Shown piece after piece: positions 44,331 to 56,416 of a DNA stretch of 64,000 bases (the stretch's first letter is position 1; each line of letters opens with the position of its first letter). The notes under the pieces were generated by a model that was given only the letters and a program-made list of their open reading frames with translations, was not told where the DNA came from and searched no databases. This DNA is from Silurus meridionalis (lineage: Eukaryota; Chordata; Actinopteri; Siluriformes; Siluridae). The stretch covers positions 17,215,905 through 17,279,904 of the forward strand of contig NC_060901.1 in assembly GCF_014805685.1 (NCBI RefSeq), written 5' to 3'. A program made the position numbers and the translations under genes.

Positions 44331-44748
44331 TCGATTAGAATGTGTGTTTTCACTGTCTGAATTCGGAATTTTCAGTAGCGATTCCTCTCAATATCATAAA
44401 CGATGTTATCACAGGAGATTGTATTATTTTTTACCGCAAAAGTGCATAATTCACATTAGACTCAAGGACATGGACATTTTTTATTGAACTTGAATTTGTA
44501 AATGTGTCGCTTTATTTAAAAACAACTAGTTTGAGATATGAATTAAAATCCTCCACCCCACCCCCCACTGTTTAAAAAAAAACAAAAAAAAGCAACTTTA
44601 GAAATTTTACTATGAGTAAATTTTAAATGAGATACTTTTTACTTTTACTTGAGTACATGTTTAGACCGGTAACTATACTTATTCTTAAGTTTAATTACAT
44701 TAAGTAAAAGTAGAATTTTTTATTACTCTTTCCACCTCTGGTATTGGA

Positions 44749-45248
44749 ACTAGTTTTGTATTTGTGTATTTGTATAACTAGTTTTGTATCTGAGGGAGCA
44801 AATAAAAAGGAGGTGCCAAAAACTTCAAGATCCAGATTCAGCAAGTCACTATAACCGTTTACCTTTTTTTGACTTGTCATCTGATTCTGCAAACGTACAC
44901 ATAAATGATTACTCTGGCTCTCTGCAGAAAGATGCGTTTGTGCACAGATTTCCTGCATACCCTCAGGGGACTACTGTATGTTTCTATATAACCTTGCAGC
45001 AAAAGGGCAGCCTTCATTCAAATAGAACGCTTCCATAAATATTTCACGTCAATTCTGCCTAGTTACGTTTCTCTGTGGGGAAAAAAAGACAAAGTGCATG
45101 TGAAAGCCTCCTTCACTTTTTCCTTAATCTTTACATTAAGTTCTATGTGAAGAAAAAAATTGATACGTAAAGAATTGTAAATAGATCTCTAAAGACACCA
45201 CAAACAACTGGACTGGCATATCACACACTGTTAATGCTGATCTTTTAG
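44749..45248. other. Intron, nothing recognised
   Basis: Plain intron sequence. Confidence 0.4.
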
Positions 45249-45700
45249 CAGTGGAGGTCCATCAGGGCCAGCGAGGCCTACTCAGAATCACTGATTTGCG
45301 TTTTAATATATTTGTGTTCATGAATATGTATCAAATCATTCCCAATAGTCTATTCTCTGCATTTCTGCAGCAGCACACCCGAGTGTTCACCTCCAGGTTA
45401 AAGCTTTAACCAATCGGACTGCAATTTGACCACCTCGAGGCCCTCTAGCAGGCATCCAGTCACGACTGCATTTTCACAGTTCTTTGATTGGATAGTCAGT
45501 GACCGGGTTAGTCAGAGCTCACAAACCGCATCTGTAGAAAACTGCACAAGCTTAAATATATTTGTGTGGATTTAATATCTGATTTTTCATTTCACAATGT
45601 CTAATAGAGGAGAAGAGATTGGGTTGCAGATACACTTACAAGACAGACTTTTCAAGAAAAGCTGGACATTGCAAGGAAAAGTCAGCGAGAACAATTAAGC
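45249..45700 (+). mobile_element. hAT-like 5' end relic
   Basis: It begins cagtggaggtccatcagggc, a hAT-like terminal sequence. After an AT-rich leader (sharing caatagtctattctct with 448-465) comes a possible start codon at 45598, followed by a frame-shifted stretch that could read DTLTRQTFQEKLDIARK. The remainder of the transposase is missing. Confidence 0.5.
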
Positions 45701-45849
45701 TTTTTAATTTGCGTGTTCTTTCTGGTAGAATTTGCAGAAAAACACACAATTTGCCTTCATTTCAAATCCCTAGGAAGACTGTAATGCACAGAAAAAAATT
45801 TACAAAAATGCACAGGGTTATATTGGTAATATTAAAAGGTTAATATAGA

Positions 45850-46249
45850 TTATTTTGACCTTTCTGTCTTCAAACTCCTGGCAAAACTCACTAGGTGTGG
45901 GACACAAATATTCTAAGAAGAATTAATTATGCTGCCAATGTTCATAAAGTCCCCTGGACCATCTGACCATGACTGATCCACCACCATGTTGTATAGTAGG
46001 TTATGCGGGTGGTGTTTAGTGTTTGTTTTTTCTTTGCATTCCAAACATTCAAGTGATAATCCTGTATTTTTTTTTATTTATAAAATATGAAATAATAAAA
46101 ATAATAATTATATATATATATAAATATTACATTATCTCACAAAGGCAACCCTTCACATTTCAGCAACCATTTTAATATATCTTTTTTAGGGACAATACCA
46201 TAAAAATGAAACTTTGATATATTTTATAGTAGTTGCAGATTATATAGCA
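45850..46249. other. Intron, nothing recognised
   Basis: AT-rich sequence. The wording atctgaccatgactgatccaccaccatg at 45960-45990 hints at another Tc1-like scrap, too short to assign. Confidence 0.35.
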
Positions 46250-46778
46250 GTACAGATATACTGTCTAAATAACTGCCCACAAAGGTAAGTACACCCCAAT
46301 TGAGCATATCAAAACTGTCTCCAAAGTGTCTATATCTTGTGTGAACACCATTGTTCAGTAGCACTGCTTTAATCCTCCTTGGCATGGAGTTCACCAGAGC
46401 TGCACAGGTTGTTGCTGGGATCCTCTTCCACTCCTCCATAATGACATCACAGAGCGGCTGGATGTTAGACACATGGTGTTTCTCCACCTTATGCTTAAGG
46501 ATGTCTAACAGGTGCTCAATAGGGTTCAGGTCTGAAGACATACTTGGCCACTCCATTACCTTCAACTTCCTCAGCAAAGCAGTTGTCATTTTGTCAGTCT
46601 GTTTGCAGGTTTTCTTATAAAGCAGCTTCAGAAAAGCCTTCTGTTTGGGACGACGGCCTGCAAACCAACTTGTTGCAGTGGGAGGCGTTCGGTCTGACCA
46701 CTGACAAGCGGACCTTCCGCATCTGCAACCTCTAATGCGTCTGTTTCTGAAGCAGCTTCTGCACCTGATGCACAGCAT
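46224..46778 (-). pseudogene. Tc1 transposase fragment, C-terminal
   Basis: The open frame of 184 codons contains the transposase C-terminus LKVMEWPSMSSDLNPIEHLL with the catalytic Glu, followed by HKVEKHHVSNIQPLCDVIME and AALVNSMPRRIKAVLLNNG. The Asp-containing middle of the protein (about 130 residues) is deleted: the N-terminal part jumps from FAGRRPKQKAFL to the KKTCKQTDKM segment. The last 30 residues read through the terminal repeat. It cannot be catalytic. Confidence 0.85.
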
Positions 46779-47315
46779 GAGGACTCAACTTCTTTGATGG
46801 ACCCTGGCGAAGCCTGTTCCGAGTGGAACCCATCTTGGAAAACCTCTCTATGACCCTGACCACTGTACTGTAACTGGCATTTTTTTGTAGAGCACCATTT
46901 CTAATTCTCAAATCCTCTGACAGTCTTCACCATGAGATACCATGTTGAACATCCAGTGGTCAGTATGAGAGAATTGTACTCAAAGCACCAAATTATAATT
47001 GTTCAATACAAAAACTTTTTATGGTCCTGTCAAGCAGACAAAAACATGAACATCATAAATAGGACATGTGGATTTGAACGGTTACATGACTTACAGCTGT
47101 TATCACTTAGAGTCTGCTCACTTTTGTTGCCAGCTATTTTGACAATAATGGTTGTATGTTATTTTCAGAGGACAGTAAATCTGTACTGCTACACAAGCTG
47201 CACGTTGACTACTCTAAAATATATCTGTTACATTTTTATAGAATTGTCCCTTGAGGAGATTTACTGAAATGGTTGCTGAAATGTGAGGGGTGTACCCACT
47301 TTTTGAGATACTATG
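46250..47315 (-). mobile_element. Tc1-like transposon relic (family T1)
   Basis: The left end near 46280 (aaaggtaagtacacccc) and the right end (gaggggtgtacccactttt, 47285-47303) are inverted repeats. It holds a deleted transposase on the minus strand and the same right half as 1-412. It is the most complete T1 copy in the window. Confidence 0.8.
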
Positions 47316-48764
47316 TGTTATTTATATATAAATTATAAATATATATTATTTCTAGAGTAATTTGCTTAACTCTGTTCTGCATTTGCTGTGGATTTTGTGA
47401 ATCCAGGGAAATGCTTCTTTTCTGTAACCCTTCTAATCATCTCGCACATGACTTTCACTTCAAGAATAAGCAAAAATCTCACAACCTTCTCTAAATGACA
47501 GCTGATATGGTGCAGATTTCTTTTCTAAGAGCTTTTCTCACTACCCCGGGGAACCGAAGTTGTAACTTAAAGGGAACGCTGTGTTGTGAGGACCCCATTT
47601 TGAACTCCGTCTTGCCTGTGTAATTGCTGAAAGTGAAATGTAATAAATAAAAGGTATTTTTTGAATAGTAGAAACTGCAGGAAGCCCTAATTTGTTAGAG
47701 TGCAGTCCATACTCGTGCCTAATTATGCACTTCAGTAAAGGCTGGTGATGGGTAATACAAGCTAGGAGATTTTGTAATTAGTGTTTCCTCATCTGACAGA
47801 AGAGAATCTGCACACTGTAACTTGACATAGATGAGTATAGACAATATTTCCCAACTATCAGACGTCTCTTTTTATTGTAAAGGTTTTTAAGATTAGGGTT
47901 TTTTTTGTTCTGTCTCCTGACTGAACATTACGGTTCATTGATTTGCATAGTAGGTAAATGCTAATCCTGTGACAGATGCACAACAGATGTCTGCTTTCCT
48001 GGCAATTGTCCAGTTAATTACTACAGCACAAACACCGCATAAATAAACACAACCATAAGGAAGAGCCACATCACCGCAGGACGACTTCACCTAGCTAAAA
48101 GCTACCCTTTTTCCACTCATAGCGCTATGTTTGATCATTAAGGACCTGCCGATTAAAGGCACCCTTGGGGGGATGACGGGTAACACAATTTGTATTTCAA
48201 ATTGCCTTCTAATTGATTTGCTTGCATTATTTTGTATCAGTGACACATTTACGTCACATTTACTGCCTAATAAACTAAATCCAGCGCACTGATTTGACAG
48301 TTTCATTTCATTTAAGCAAACAAATAATCAATAAATAATTTAGTGTCTTGTGGCAAAGATGTTTGTAGAAATCAAGAAATGTACACATAGGCACAGGGAT
48401 CAGATCCGAACGAGTTCCCTTAAATGCCTGAATTATTCACTGCGGTCTTAAACCATTAAGAACAGCGAAAGGTGGCAGCATTGAGACAGACAAAAGACAT
48501 GCACCCATAATCTCTAGTGTTTGTAGAAAATACTGTAAATGAAAGGCTGTGAATTCCTTATGAAGGCACCCTGGTAGATTTTCATGAAAACCTCATGAAG
48601 CTATTCCTTGTTTTACTCAGATTTAATTAGCAATATAAAAACGACATATAAAAATATAGTTCATGCCTTCATTACTAGTGAGAGTCGATTGCCATCAAAT
48701 TGGGAATATTATGAAATGGGAATTAGGTGCTTTTATTAGTAGATTGATTTCCCCCAGGTTTTTG
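47316..48764. other. Intron, nothing recognised
   Basis: 1.4 kb without a named repeat. Confidence 0.45.
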
Positions 48765-49175
48765 CCCACATTTAACCCCCTGGCTGTCTCTTTAATGAAT
48801 GTAATGCTGCAGTGGCCAATCACAGTATGAACAGAACGTCCTCAGACACCTGGCATTAACCCCCTGGGTGTCTCTGTAATGGCTACAATGCTACAGTGGC
48901 AAATCATAGAATGAACAGTAAATCCTTGAACACCTCGCATTTAACTCCCTGGGTGTCCCTATGGTGACTTTAATTCTACAGTGGCCAAACACAAAATTAA
49001 CAACTAGTCCTCAGATGCCTTACATTTAACTCCATGGGTGTCCCTATGATGACTGTAAAGCTACAGTAACCAATCACAGACCAATCTGACTCCTCACAGG
49101 CCTCACATTTTACCCCCTGGGTGTCCTTGACTGTAATGCTACAGTGGTCAGTGAACAGTAAGTCCTCAGACACAT
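48765..49175. repeat. 84-85-bp tandem repeat, about 5 copies
   Basis: Units begin ttaaccccctggctgtctct and recur at 48772, 48856, 48941, 49026 and 49109, so spacing is 83-85 bp. Shared words are ctacagtggccaatcaca and gtcctcagacacct. The last copy is short. The copies are about 75-85 per cent alike by eye. Confidence 0.92.
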
Positions 49176-49339
49176 CTGGCCAAGCTAAGATTGATATATA
49201 CTTGATGTAAATAATAGACTTTAACACAGTCAATGCAATAAATTATAATTAAAACATATAAACACAAGACACTTGCTGATTCATGACAAACTGTTTTCTT
49301 ATTATAATAATGTAAGTTATAATGTAAGAAATAATGTAA

Positions 49340-49445
49340 GTTATGTATTCTTTCTGTGTGGCCAATTGACCCACGGACCCATGATCAACAGTGGCAGCTT
49401 GGCAGTGCTGAACCCTATTTAGCCCATTGAACCACTGCCCCCTGG
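49340..49445 (-). mobile_element. tRNA-derived SINE scrap
   Basis: Antisense text cagtggcagcttggcagtgctg and cattgaaccactgccccctgg is the body and A-box side of the SINE type at 38365. It is decayed. Confidence 0.5.
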
Positions 49446-49689
49446 TACATTAATACTTTTAATTTTTATTTCATCTCAATGGTTTACATATTCAAATACT
49501 GACCAAAATGTTGAGTTTAAATCCCAGCGTCCCAGCAAGTTGTATTAGGCAGAAAGCGTCAACTGTTCATATGTACAAAACAAAATACATGCCAATCTGG
49601 ATGAGTGTCCACTGAATTAAGTAAATATAAAATTCTTTTTTTTATAGAGAACAAATAAATGAAGAATAATTTATAAGAAATATTATAAA

Positions 49690-49965
49690 AAGCATTTAAA
49701 GTCCAGCTGTTCCAGGGCAGTTCAATTGGATTTAGGTGCGGTGACTGGGTAGGTCATTCCATAATTCACCCGAAATAAGTTTCCAACAATTTCTGCTCTC
49801 AAACTTTAAGCTTCCACCTCCATTTTTGACTGTGTGGTGGGGTAGTCTGCTAATATCTCATCTCCGGTTCTCTGACCTTAATACGTTCTTCTATTAGAGA
49901 CAAAAATGTTGCATTTGGAATCATATGTCCACAGAATTTGCTTTCAGTCATTCATTGTCCAATTC
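49690..49965 (-). mobile_element. Tc1-like relic (family T4)
   Basis: Antisense of the family at 21040-21450: ttcaattggatttaggtgcgg and gactgggtaggtcattcc complement the E-W-P-A-Q-S-P region; ccacctccatttttgactg complements the V-R-H-G-G-G block. Stops throughout. Confidence 0.7.
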
Positions 49966-50819
49966 TTGAGTATTCTTGCCTTTTACCTGGTTTGTTGCAT
50001 ATAAACAAATAGAACATACACGTGTCTCAAAAGCCATAAAATACTTGATGTTTCCAAATCTAAAAGGGACGATTCACTGCCACACCACCAGCGAGCACTC
50101 TCTTGTGAATTCTAGACCTCTGCTTTATTTAATGCATGAGCTGTTTTTATTTTTTTTTTTGGATAATCTTATTTTTCCTGGTTTGGTGATTTTATCCTAT
50201 AGTTTTGATGGTTTGTATCTGCCCTTGAGGTTAATCAGTAAAAAGACACACTGCTTTTCAATGATACACTGCACCCTGAGAAAGTGTCCTGCTGTCAAGC
50301 CTGTGTCTACACCCCCCATGATTCTAATCCAATGACCTTTTATCCCTACAGTCACTGATTGCATATGGCATTCATCTCTTTTGCAGTCCGACTTTTCCTT
50401 AAAAACAGTAAAATAATGCATATTGACAAACACACTGTGCAATGTCTCTGTTAAGCACTGTGACTGTGATTGTTCCAGGCCATTGTTTACTGCCTGTTTT
50501 GATTATTGTTTCAGCCAGAGCCATCTTATTGTTTGCTTTTCTAGCCTAGTACTTGTCTGCTGATCTCCAGACCAACTGCACTTGTGCTTTTCTGTGTATT
50601 ATACAACTTTAGCTTGAACCCACCGATTTTTATGCAGTCAAAAAAGCTTTTGCACAAGACCAATTCTGAATGTATTGAAAAAAGTAACCACTGGTGTATA
50701 AAAACCTGACATTTAACAGGTGATGGTTAACCTCAGAAAAAAAAGACTAAAACTACAGTCAGTAACTCAATCAACAACCTTCACGGGTAACTTTACCACA
50801 ATTTGATGCTTGAAAAACG
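49966..50819. other. Intron, nothing recognised
   Basis: Plain intron. An open frame at 49976-50335 has no domain. Confidence 0.4.
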
Positions 50820-51315
50820 AAAGCAAATATATAAAGAACATTCCACAAGTATTCAAGGACTAGATTGGTATTCACAATGATTAACTGCTATCAAAATAAC
50901 TGATTGGCCAAGGGGAAGAGAAAGAAAGGATCTGCTTATGATCCAAAGCACATGCACTCATCAGTCACATGGTGGAGGTAGTGTCATGGCTTGGACCTGC
51001 AAAGCTGCTTCTGGAACATATTTATACATTTTTATTGATTACCTTATGATACGAGCAGCAGAATGAATTCAGAAGTCTACAAGAACATTCTTTCTGCCAA
51101 TAAACAGAGAAATGGATCCAATCTAATTATTAGGAGCTTCTTCATGCAAGCAAGACAATGATCCAAAACACATTGCCAACACAACAAAACACTCCATCAG
51201 AAAAAAAAAATAGGAAGGTTTTTCAACATGCCAAAACAATCAGCAGACCTTAACCCAACTGAGCAGCATTTTAGTGCCTGAGGAGGACCCTGAAAGCAAA
51301 GACCCACCAAATCAT
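50820..51315 (+). mobile_element. Tc1-like relic (another family)
   Basis: + strand text: tcagtcacatggtggaggtagtgtcatgg (H-x-H-G-G-G-S-V-M-A-W), gcaagacaatgatccaaaacacattgcc (Q-D-N-D-P-K-H-I-A) and gcagaccttaacccaactgag (A-D-L-N-P-T-E). So the second Asp and the Glu region are readable but out of frame with each other. Confidence 0.75.
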
Positions 51316-51373
51316 AATAATCGTGTTATTTCCTTTAATTTTGCTCATCTTTGTCTGCATTTAAATATACATA

Positions 51374-52233
51374 TGTTGGCGGGTAGAGAAATGATATGCA
51401 CAAAACCAACAAAATGACTTTTTCAGGTTTTATTTATCTGATAGATCCCTAACATGGGATTTTGGATTTTGGGAGAAAACAAAGAAATAAAAATAAAACA
51501 AAAATTTGGCAACATCTGCTCTCCAGCAGATGACTAAAATCAGTACAATGCAAGCTGATGCAATGCAAAATATTGCCCCAATCCAAACAATATGGAAAAT
51601 GGTATAAACTGTATAAACTGTAGTGCAAAAAGGTGCACAATGCCCTACTCTACACACGGTAAACTAAACTGTACGAAGATAAATGGCATACAGTAAAACA
51701 CGGTATACAACACGGAAGTGGTAAAACTGACAAAAGAAAAAAAGAAAAACATTTATCAATACACCACACACATCTGACAAATCCATAAATATTCCAAATC
51801 ACATAAACAAAAGAAATCATTTAATCACTCACTTCTCCTGCACGTGCTAATGTCCACACACGTGTAACTTCTAATTCTAATCATGCTGATTGCAATGTGA
51901 TTACAATACGATCTCAATTGAAATTTGCCAATCCAACTCCATCATTCTCTGAAATTATTCATACAAGTTCATCTATCTCTGTTAAAGACTCTTTAAAGAA
52001 ACCTGACAGTTCTTTATGCTTATTTATGAACTAACGAAATAATTAGATGAAATTTCTAACCTGTTTATTCCCAAGACATAGCCATCTTGTTCTGTAACTT
52101 TCCCGGTCTTTCGTGTTACCCATAATTCCCTGCTAGTCCAACAAAATGATGTCAGTGTAGTTTTTATTACCTTAAAGGTATATAGCCCTGTTCTAACTAT
52201 TAACATTCAGGTGTATTACATGACCCGGTTACA
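51374..52233 (-). repeat. 3' LTR of the Gypsy element
   Basis: On the minus strand it runs from tgtaaccgggtcatgtaata to ccgccaaca (860 bp). The first 95 bp (52139-52233) match 58036-58121 with a few differences. The purine-rich sequence just before it, aagcagggaagta, is the likely polypurine tract. Confidence 0.85.
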
Positions 52234-52244
52234 TACTTCCCTGC

Positions 52245-53189
52245 TTAGAAGTCAGCGTCCTCGGTGACTACTAATGAGTTTCTCACTTCTTTAACTGCCT
52301 CCTTAAAGAAAGCTGTACCCAAGCTGGCAATGATTTGGGATACTGCTGCGGAACTAAGTGACGTGTGGTCTAAAACTGTCTTTGGCTCATAGTGCATATT
52401 GGAGTGTTGTCCAGCATTTGGCCTTTTAGTTCTACGGGGGACTGGAACTGGAGTTTGCTTATCGTTAGAACTAGGTTCGAATTCAGTTTCAGATACTTGG
52501 GCCTGAGGTTCGATGTTGTTCACCTCATCCACAAACAAGAGCTCTTCTAAACCAACCGGAACCTCTGATTCTAGAGAGTTACTCATCTGTGAATCTGAGA
52601 CCAAGGCCTCACTTGTCACAATCACCCCGTCATCTGAAACGTCATCAGAATCTGGATCAGTTTATGGAAATGCGGTCATAGACGAACCAGCACTCTGGCA
52701 TCTGTGTCTTTTCCGTGGAGCCGGAGTAGGCATAGAGACACAGGGTCTAATGTCAACTCTGTTAACCCTCCTGATAGGACCTCCTTCAACAGGTTCCACT
52801 GTGTAAGTGGTTCCTTGCACTTCCACCACACGGTGAGGAATGGGTTTCCAGGCATCCAGTATCTTATTTCTGCCTGGGGACCTGTTTCTCAAATACATAG
52901 TCTGACCTACTTCAATAGGCGGACAGTAGACTTTTTCGTTTAACACAAAAATGCGTTCAGCTGCTTTGAGATTAAAATACTCTCTTGCCTTGGCATGAGC
53001 ATCTTTTAGACGTTGCTGGTGTATAGCAAGCAAATCGTGATTTGTTTCAACAGCTGAATCCTGTCCTAACAGAGCATCCACTGGAAGATAGGGATCGACC
53101 CCAAACAGCAGGCAATGTGGAGAATAGCCTGTAGTCGAGTGGGGGTTACATTGTATGCATAGACTAATTCTGGCAAATGTTCTGGCCAC
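52245..53189 (-). pseudogene. Gypsy integrase C-terminal part
   Basis: The frame continues the integrase after a frameshift near 53135: [20 protein letters not shown], a coiled basic stretch, then YLRNRSPGRNKILDAWKPIP and PHRVVEVQGTTYTVEPVEGG, a chromatin/DNA-binding C-terminal module usual for Gypsy integrases. A single TAA at about 52662 interrupts the same frame, which then stays open to 52245 through an acidic tail. The end of pol is close to the polypurine tract. Confidence 0.85.
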
Positions 53190-53608
53190 CTGCGTTTTTT
53201 CTCAGGCGGGAGAGTTTGCAACAGTTCGTGAAGCGTCCTATTGAAACGCTCGCACTGGGCATTTCCTGTGGGGTGGTGGGGAGTCGTGCGGCTTTTCTTC
53301 ACACCATACAGTTTACAAAGTTCTGCGACCACCTCATTTTCAAAACTTCTACCTTGGTCTGAATGCAGACGTTCAGGTACTCCATACTTCATAAACCACT
53401 CCCTCAATAAAACTTTGGCTGTGGTGTTTGCCTTTTGATCACGTGTAGGGAAAGCTTGTGTAAATTTTGTAAACACATCTGTGATCACTAATACATTTTC
53501 TCTTCCATCTGTGGCAGGTTCTAGTGTAGTGAAATCAATAGCAACTACTTCTAAGGGTCTGCTAGCTAAAAATGCTTTCCTAGGAGGATGGATTTTGGGA
53601 TGAGGCAT
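53066..53608 (-). pseudogene. Gypsy integrase core (DDE)
   Basis: It carries [19 protein letters not shown] with the first Asp, [19 protein letters not shown] with the second, and [20 protein letters not shown] with the Glu. This is the RNase-H-fold strand-transfer domain that inserts cDNA into the host genome. All three catalytic residues are kept. The frame is lost just after YAYNVTP, where the reading continues in the next frame. Confidence 0.92.
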
Positions 53609-54058
53609 TTTGGTTAGTACGCATAGCGCTCACAATTTTTATCCACTGCTTCACATCCTCATGAATTCCCACCCAGAAGCATCGCCGTCTCAAAAGCTCC
53701 AGAGTTCTTTCACTACCTTGGTGCCCATAGAGTCATGTACACTCTGTAAGACCTTGGTCTTTAAACAATCAGGCACAAGGAGTTGAAAGCACTCTCCATG
53801 TCTAGCATCTTCAACCACCCTGAAAAGAAGTCCATCTTTTTCTCTAATGTGTAACCAATGCTTCAGTAAAGATAGCACAGGCTTTGTCAGACCTTTTCTT
53901 TCTCTGAAGTCTGGCTTTCGCGTTTGCTCCCAGAAGGATTTAAAAACACTCAGCACAGGAAACGTGCCTAGTTCTTCCTTAGTGTATCCTGGTAAGGTGT
54001 GGGTATTACCCTGAGATACTGAATGACCCAAGGGAATTCCCTTTTCGAGCGCCCTCAT
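53609..54058 (-). pseudogene. Gypsy RNase H-integrase linker and HHCC zinc finger
   Basis: 54058-53690 encodes the linker ending KVLQSVHDSMG. After a frameshift the zinc-binding region continues as HQGSERTLELLRRRCFWVGI and HEDVKQWIK, and a second frameshift precedes the cysteine pair (53615-53640). The finger is therefore split over at least three frames. Confidence 0.8.
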
Positions 54059-54149
54059 CTGTCTAACATAGAAGCTATCAAGTCCTGCTGTTGTTAACTC
54101 AGTTAACCATCAAATTCAACCTCTTCTAGACCAGGATCATGATCCCCTG

Positions 54150-54854
54150 CTAAAGGGTGCCTAGATAAAGCATCAGCAGCCTTGTTAGACCGACCTGGCG
54201 GTACTGTACTTCAAAATCAAACACCGCCAACTGTGCCATCCAATGCTGCTCAACAGCACCCAATCTAGAACTGCCAAGATGACACAAAGGGTTATTATTA
54301 TTAGTTAAAACAGTAAACTTAGATCCCAGCAAGTAGCCCCTAAATTTTTCAACAATTGCCCATTTCAGTGACAGGAGTTCTAATTTCATGCTGCTATAAT
54401 TTCTGTCATTCCTTTCAGCATTTCTGAGTCTATGGCTGGCATATGCTATCACTCGCCTGTTCCCACCTTGTTGCTGATACAGAACAGCTCCCAAACCCTG
54501 ACCGCTAGCATCTGTTTCAACAATAAACGGACGAGTAAAATCAGCAAATCCCAATATTGGTGCACTAGTGAGCTTTTGCTTTAAAACATCAAAAGCACTT
54601 TGGCATTCCGGAGTCCACATACTACACATCATCTGGTTAACTCGAGAGGGAGGTCCAGAATTTAAGCAACAGTTCACCAAGTCATGTAATAGACCTGCTA
54701 TTTTAGAAAAATGCTCCACGAACCATCTATAGTATCCACAAAACCCTAGGAAAGATCTTAATTCCTTCAGGGTAGTCGGTACTGGCCATGACTTCACAGC
54801 TGCTATTTTGTCTGGATCAGTGTCAATTCCCTCAGCTGAAATCTGATGTCCCAA
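54150..54854 (-). pseudogene. Gypsy RT connection and RNase H
   Basis: It begins MGHQISAEGIDTDPDKIAAV (RT thumb) and includes LRSFLGFCGYYRWFVEHFSK. RNase H follows with FIVETDASGQGLGAVLYQQQ (first Asp) and KLELLSLKWAI (Glu). The third catalytic site, normally T-D-N-N-P-L, reads TNNNNPL, so the Asp is changed to Asn. Upstream, a TAG at 54866-54868 interrupts the frame after FLQ. Confidence 0.92.
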
Positions 54855-54976
54855 AAATTTTACTTTCTACTGTAAGAAGTGGCATTTCTCTAACTTGACT
54901 TTAAGACCCGTATCCTGCAGTCTCTTAAGGACAACATCAAGGTGTTCTAGATGTTCTGCAAATGTCTTTGCAGAAA

Positions 54977-56011
54977 TTAAAAAATGTCATCCAGATAAAC
55001 TAGCATGATCTGGAAAACTAAGTCATTCATCGTGGTTTGCATTAGCCGTTGAAAAGTTGCAGGCCTATTACAGACACCCATCGGCATCCGCAGATGTTCA
55101 TAAAGACCGAATGGCGTTGTAAACGCAGTCTTATAGCGGTCATTTTCCGCCACAGCCACCTGGTGATAGCCACTTGCCAGGTCTATAGTCGAGAAGAACT
55201 TTGCCCCTTGAAGAGCATCAAAGCTCTCATCAATTCGAGGCAAAGGAAAAGCATCTTTCTTGGTTTTCTGGTTAAGTTTGCGGTAATCAACACACAATTG
55301 AATACTCCCATCAGCCTTCCTAACCACAACGACTGGAGATGCATATGAACTGGAGCTCTCCTGGATCACGCCTTTCTTCAACAGCTTGGAGATCTGCTCT
55401 TTTACCTCCACATACTGATTGGGTGGAATTCGACGATATGGTAAATTCACTGGTACCTCATCTACTAGGTTGATATCATGTGTGACTCTATCAGTATAAC
55501 CTAGGTCATCATCATCCATAGCCAAGACATCAGTATACCTGGTCAGCAATGCTCTTAACTCCACTTGTTGTTCACTGGTACCTCCAAGATCTAGTTGTCC
55601 TAAGATTTCCTGCCCACTGAGACTATGAGAATCGGTTGAGTCAACTGAGACATGTTCAGTACTTGCTGAAATACGCTGAAACTTGACTTTAACTTGGGGC
55701 TCATCACTGATGCACTCTACTGGAGATACAACACCTAAACGTGTCCTAGGACGTAACCACACATCTTCCTGGTGGAGGTTTACAATTTGAACAGGCACTG
55801 TATTGCAACTAGAATTAACCAAAGTAGGCAGGATCACCAGACCTCCTGGTAAAGGTCTGTTCAGCGGTTCTACTAGCCTCTGACCTCCACTTTCAAACTC
55901 ACGTGGGAGCCCTTTAGCCATGACAGTAACCACTGATGCTGCAGGGATGTGTACTTTGTCTCTACCTGCCAATCTTGCTAATGTTTGCCTGTTAATACCA
56001 CATTTCTGCAC
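54977..56011 (-). pseudogene. Gypsy reverse transcriptase
   Basis: A 344-codon open stretch. The protease-RT linker is followed by YRRIPPNQYVEVKEQISKLL, the fingers and palm with VVRKADGSIQLCVDYRKLNQ, FFSTIDLASGYHQVAV (first Asp), MPMGVCNRPATFQRLM and the active site YLDDIF. A TAA right after YLDDIF is caused by a 1-nt indel in a T run; the thumb continues in the next frame (AEHLEHLDVVLKRL). At the upstream edge, a TAG at about 56012 separates it from the protease frame. Confidence 0.94.
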
Positions 56012-56014
56012 TCG

Positions 56015-56241
56015 CTAAAAAATACTTCTCCAGTCTGAATCTAGTTTTCCCTCAAGGGTAGTCTCAAACTCAGCATAGACTAGTTGACAACAACGGCTGA
56101 TAATATTCATACCAATGATACTAGGTACAGAATCCTCAAAACTCTGGGGTTCTCTAACTACTAAAAATCGACAATCAGGAATTCTCAAGCCCATGGTTTC
56201 CACTTCCAACTCAAGATAGCCCAAGTATGGACTCTCTAACC
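56015..56241 (-). pseudogene. Gypsy protease, C-terminal half
   Basis: From ESPYLGYLELEVETMGLRIP through DSVPSIIGMNIISRC, the flap-to-end part of a retroviral-type aspartic protease (S-I-I-G-M-N motif). The codons before it, up to 56278, come from the inserted hAT element and create a chimeric frame. The active-site half lies at 57604-57855. Confidence 0.88.
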
Positions 56242-56347
56242 CAGGGGTGGCCAACCAGTCAGAGACCGAGAGCCACATTCTTTGACTGTGTTATCGCAAA
56301 GAGCCACATCATACACATAGGCACACATGAACATCACCCATCCCTTC

Positions 56348-56353
<6 letters not shown>

Positions 56354-56414
<61 letters not shown>
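56354..56414. repeat. (AC)n microsatellite
   Basis: About 30 AC units inside the hAT element. Confidence 0.95.

Positions 56415-56416
<2 letters not shown>

Larger units (their letters stand above)
43276..44740. mobile_element. hAT-type element hosting an LTR-like insert
   Basis: The ends cagaggtggaaagtattg and actctttccacctctg are inverted repeats. The 8-bp flanks atgttgga (43268-43275) and gtattgga (44741-44748) agree at 6 positions. The subterminal parts are runs of ttacttttactt type. It contains the repeat shared with 5155-5275 (at 44350-44470), an LTR-like stretch and a SINE. No transposase is seen. Confidence 0.75.

Noticed and set aside
48765..49175. CRISPR-like regular spacing
   Set aside because: The repeats are direct head-to-tail units of 84 bp without spacers, in a vertebrate intron.
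53177..53438. + strand open frames across the integrase region
   Set aside because: They are shadows of the minus-strand Gypsy integrase; the same holds for 55049-55348 and 52513-52943.
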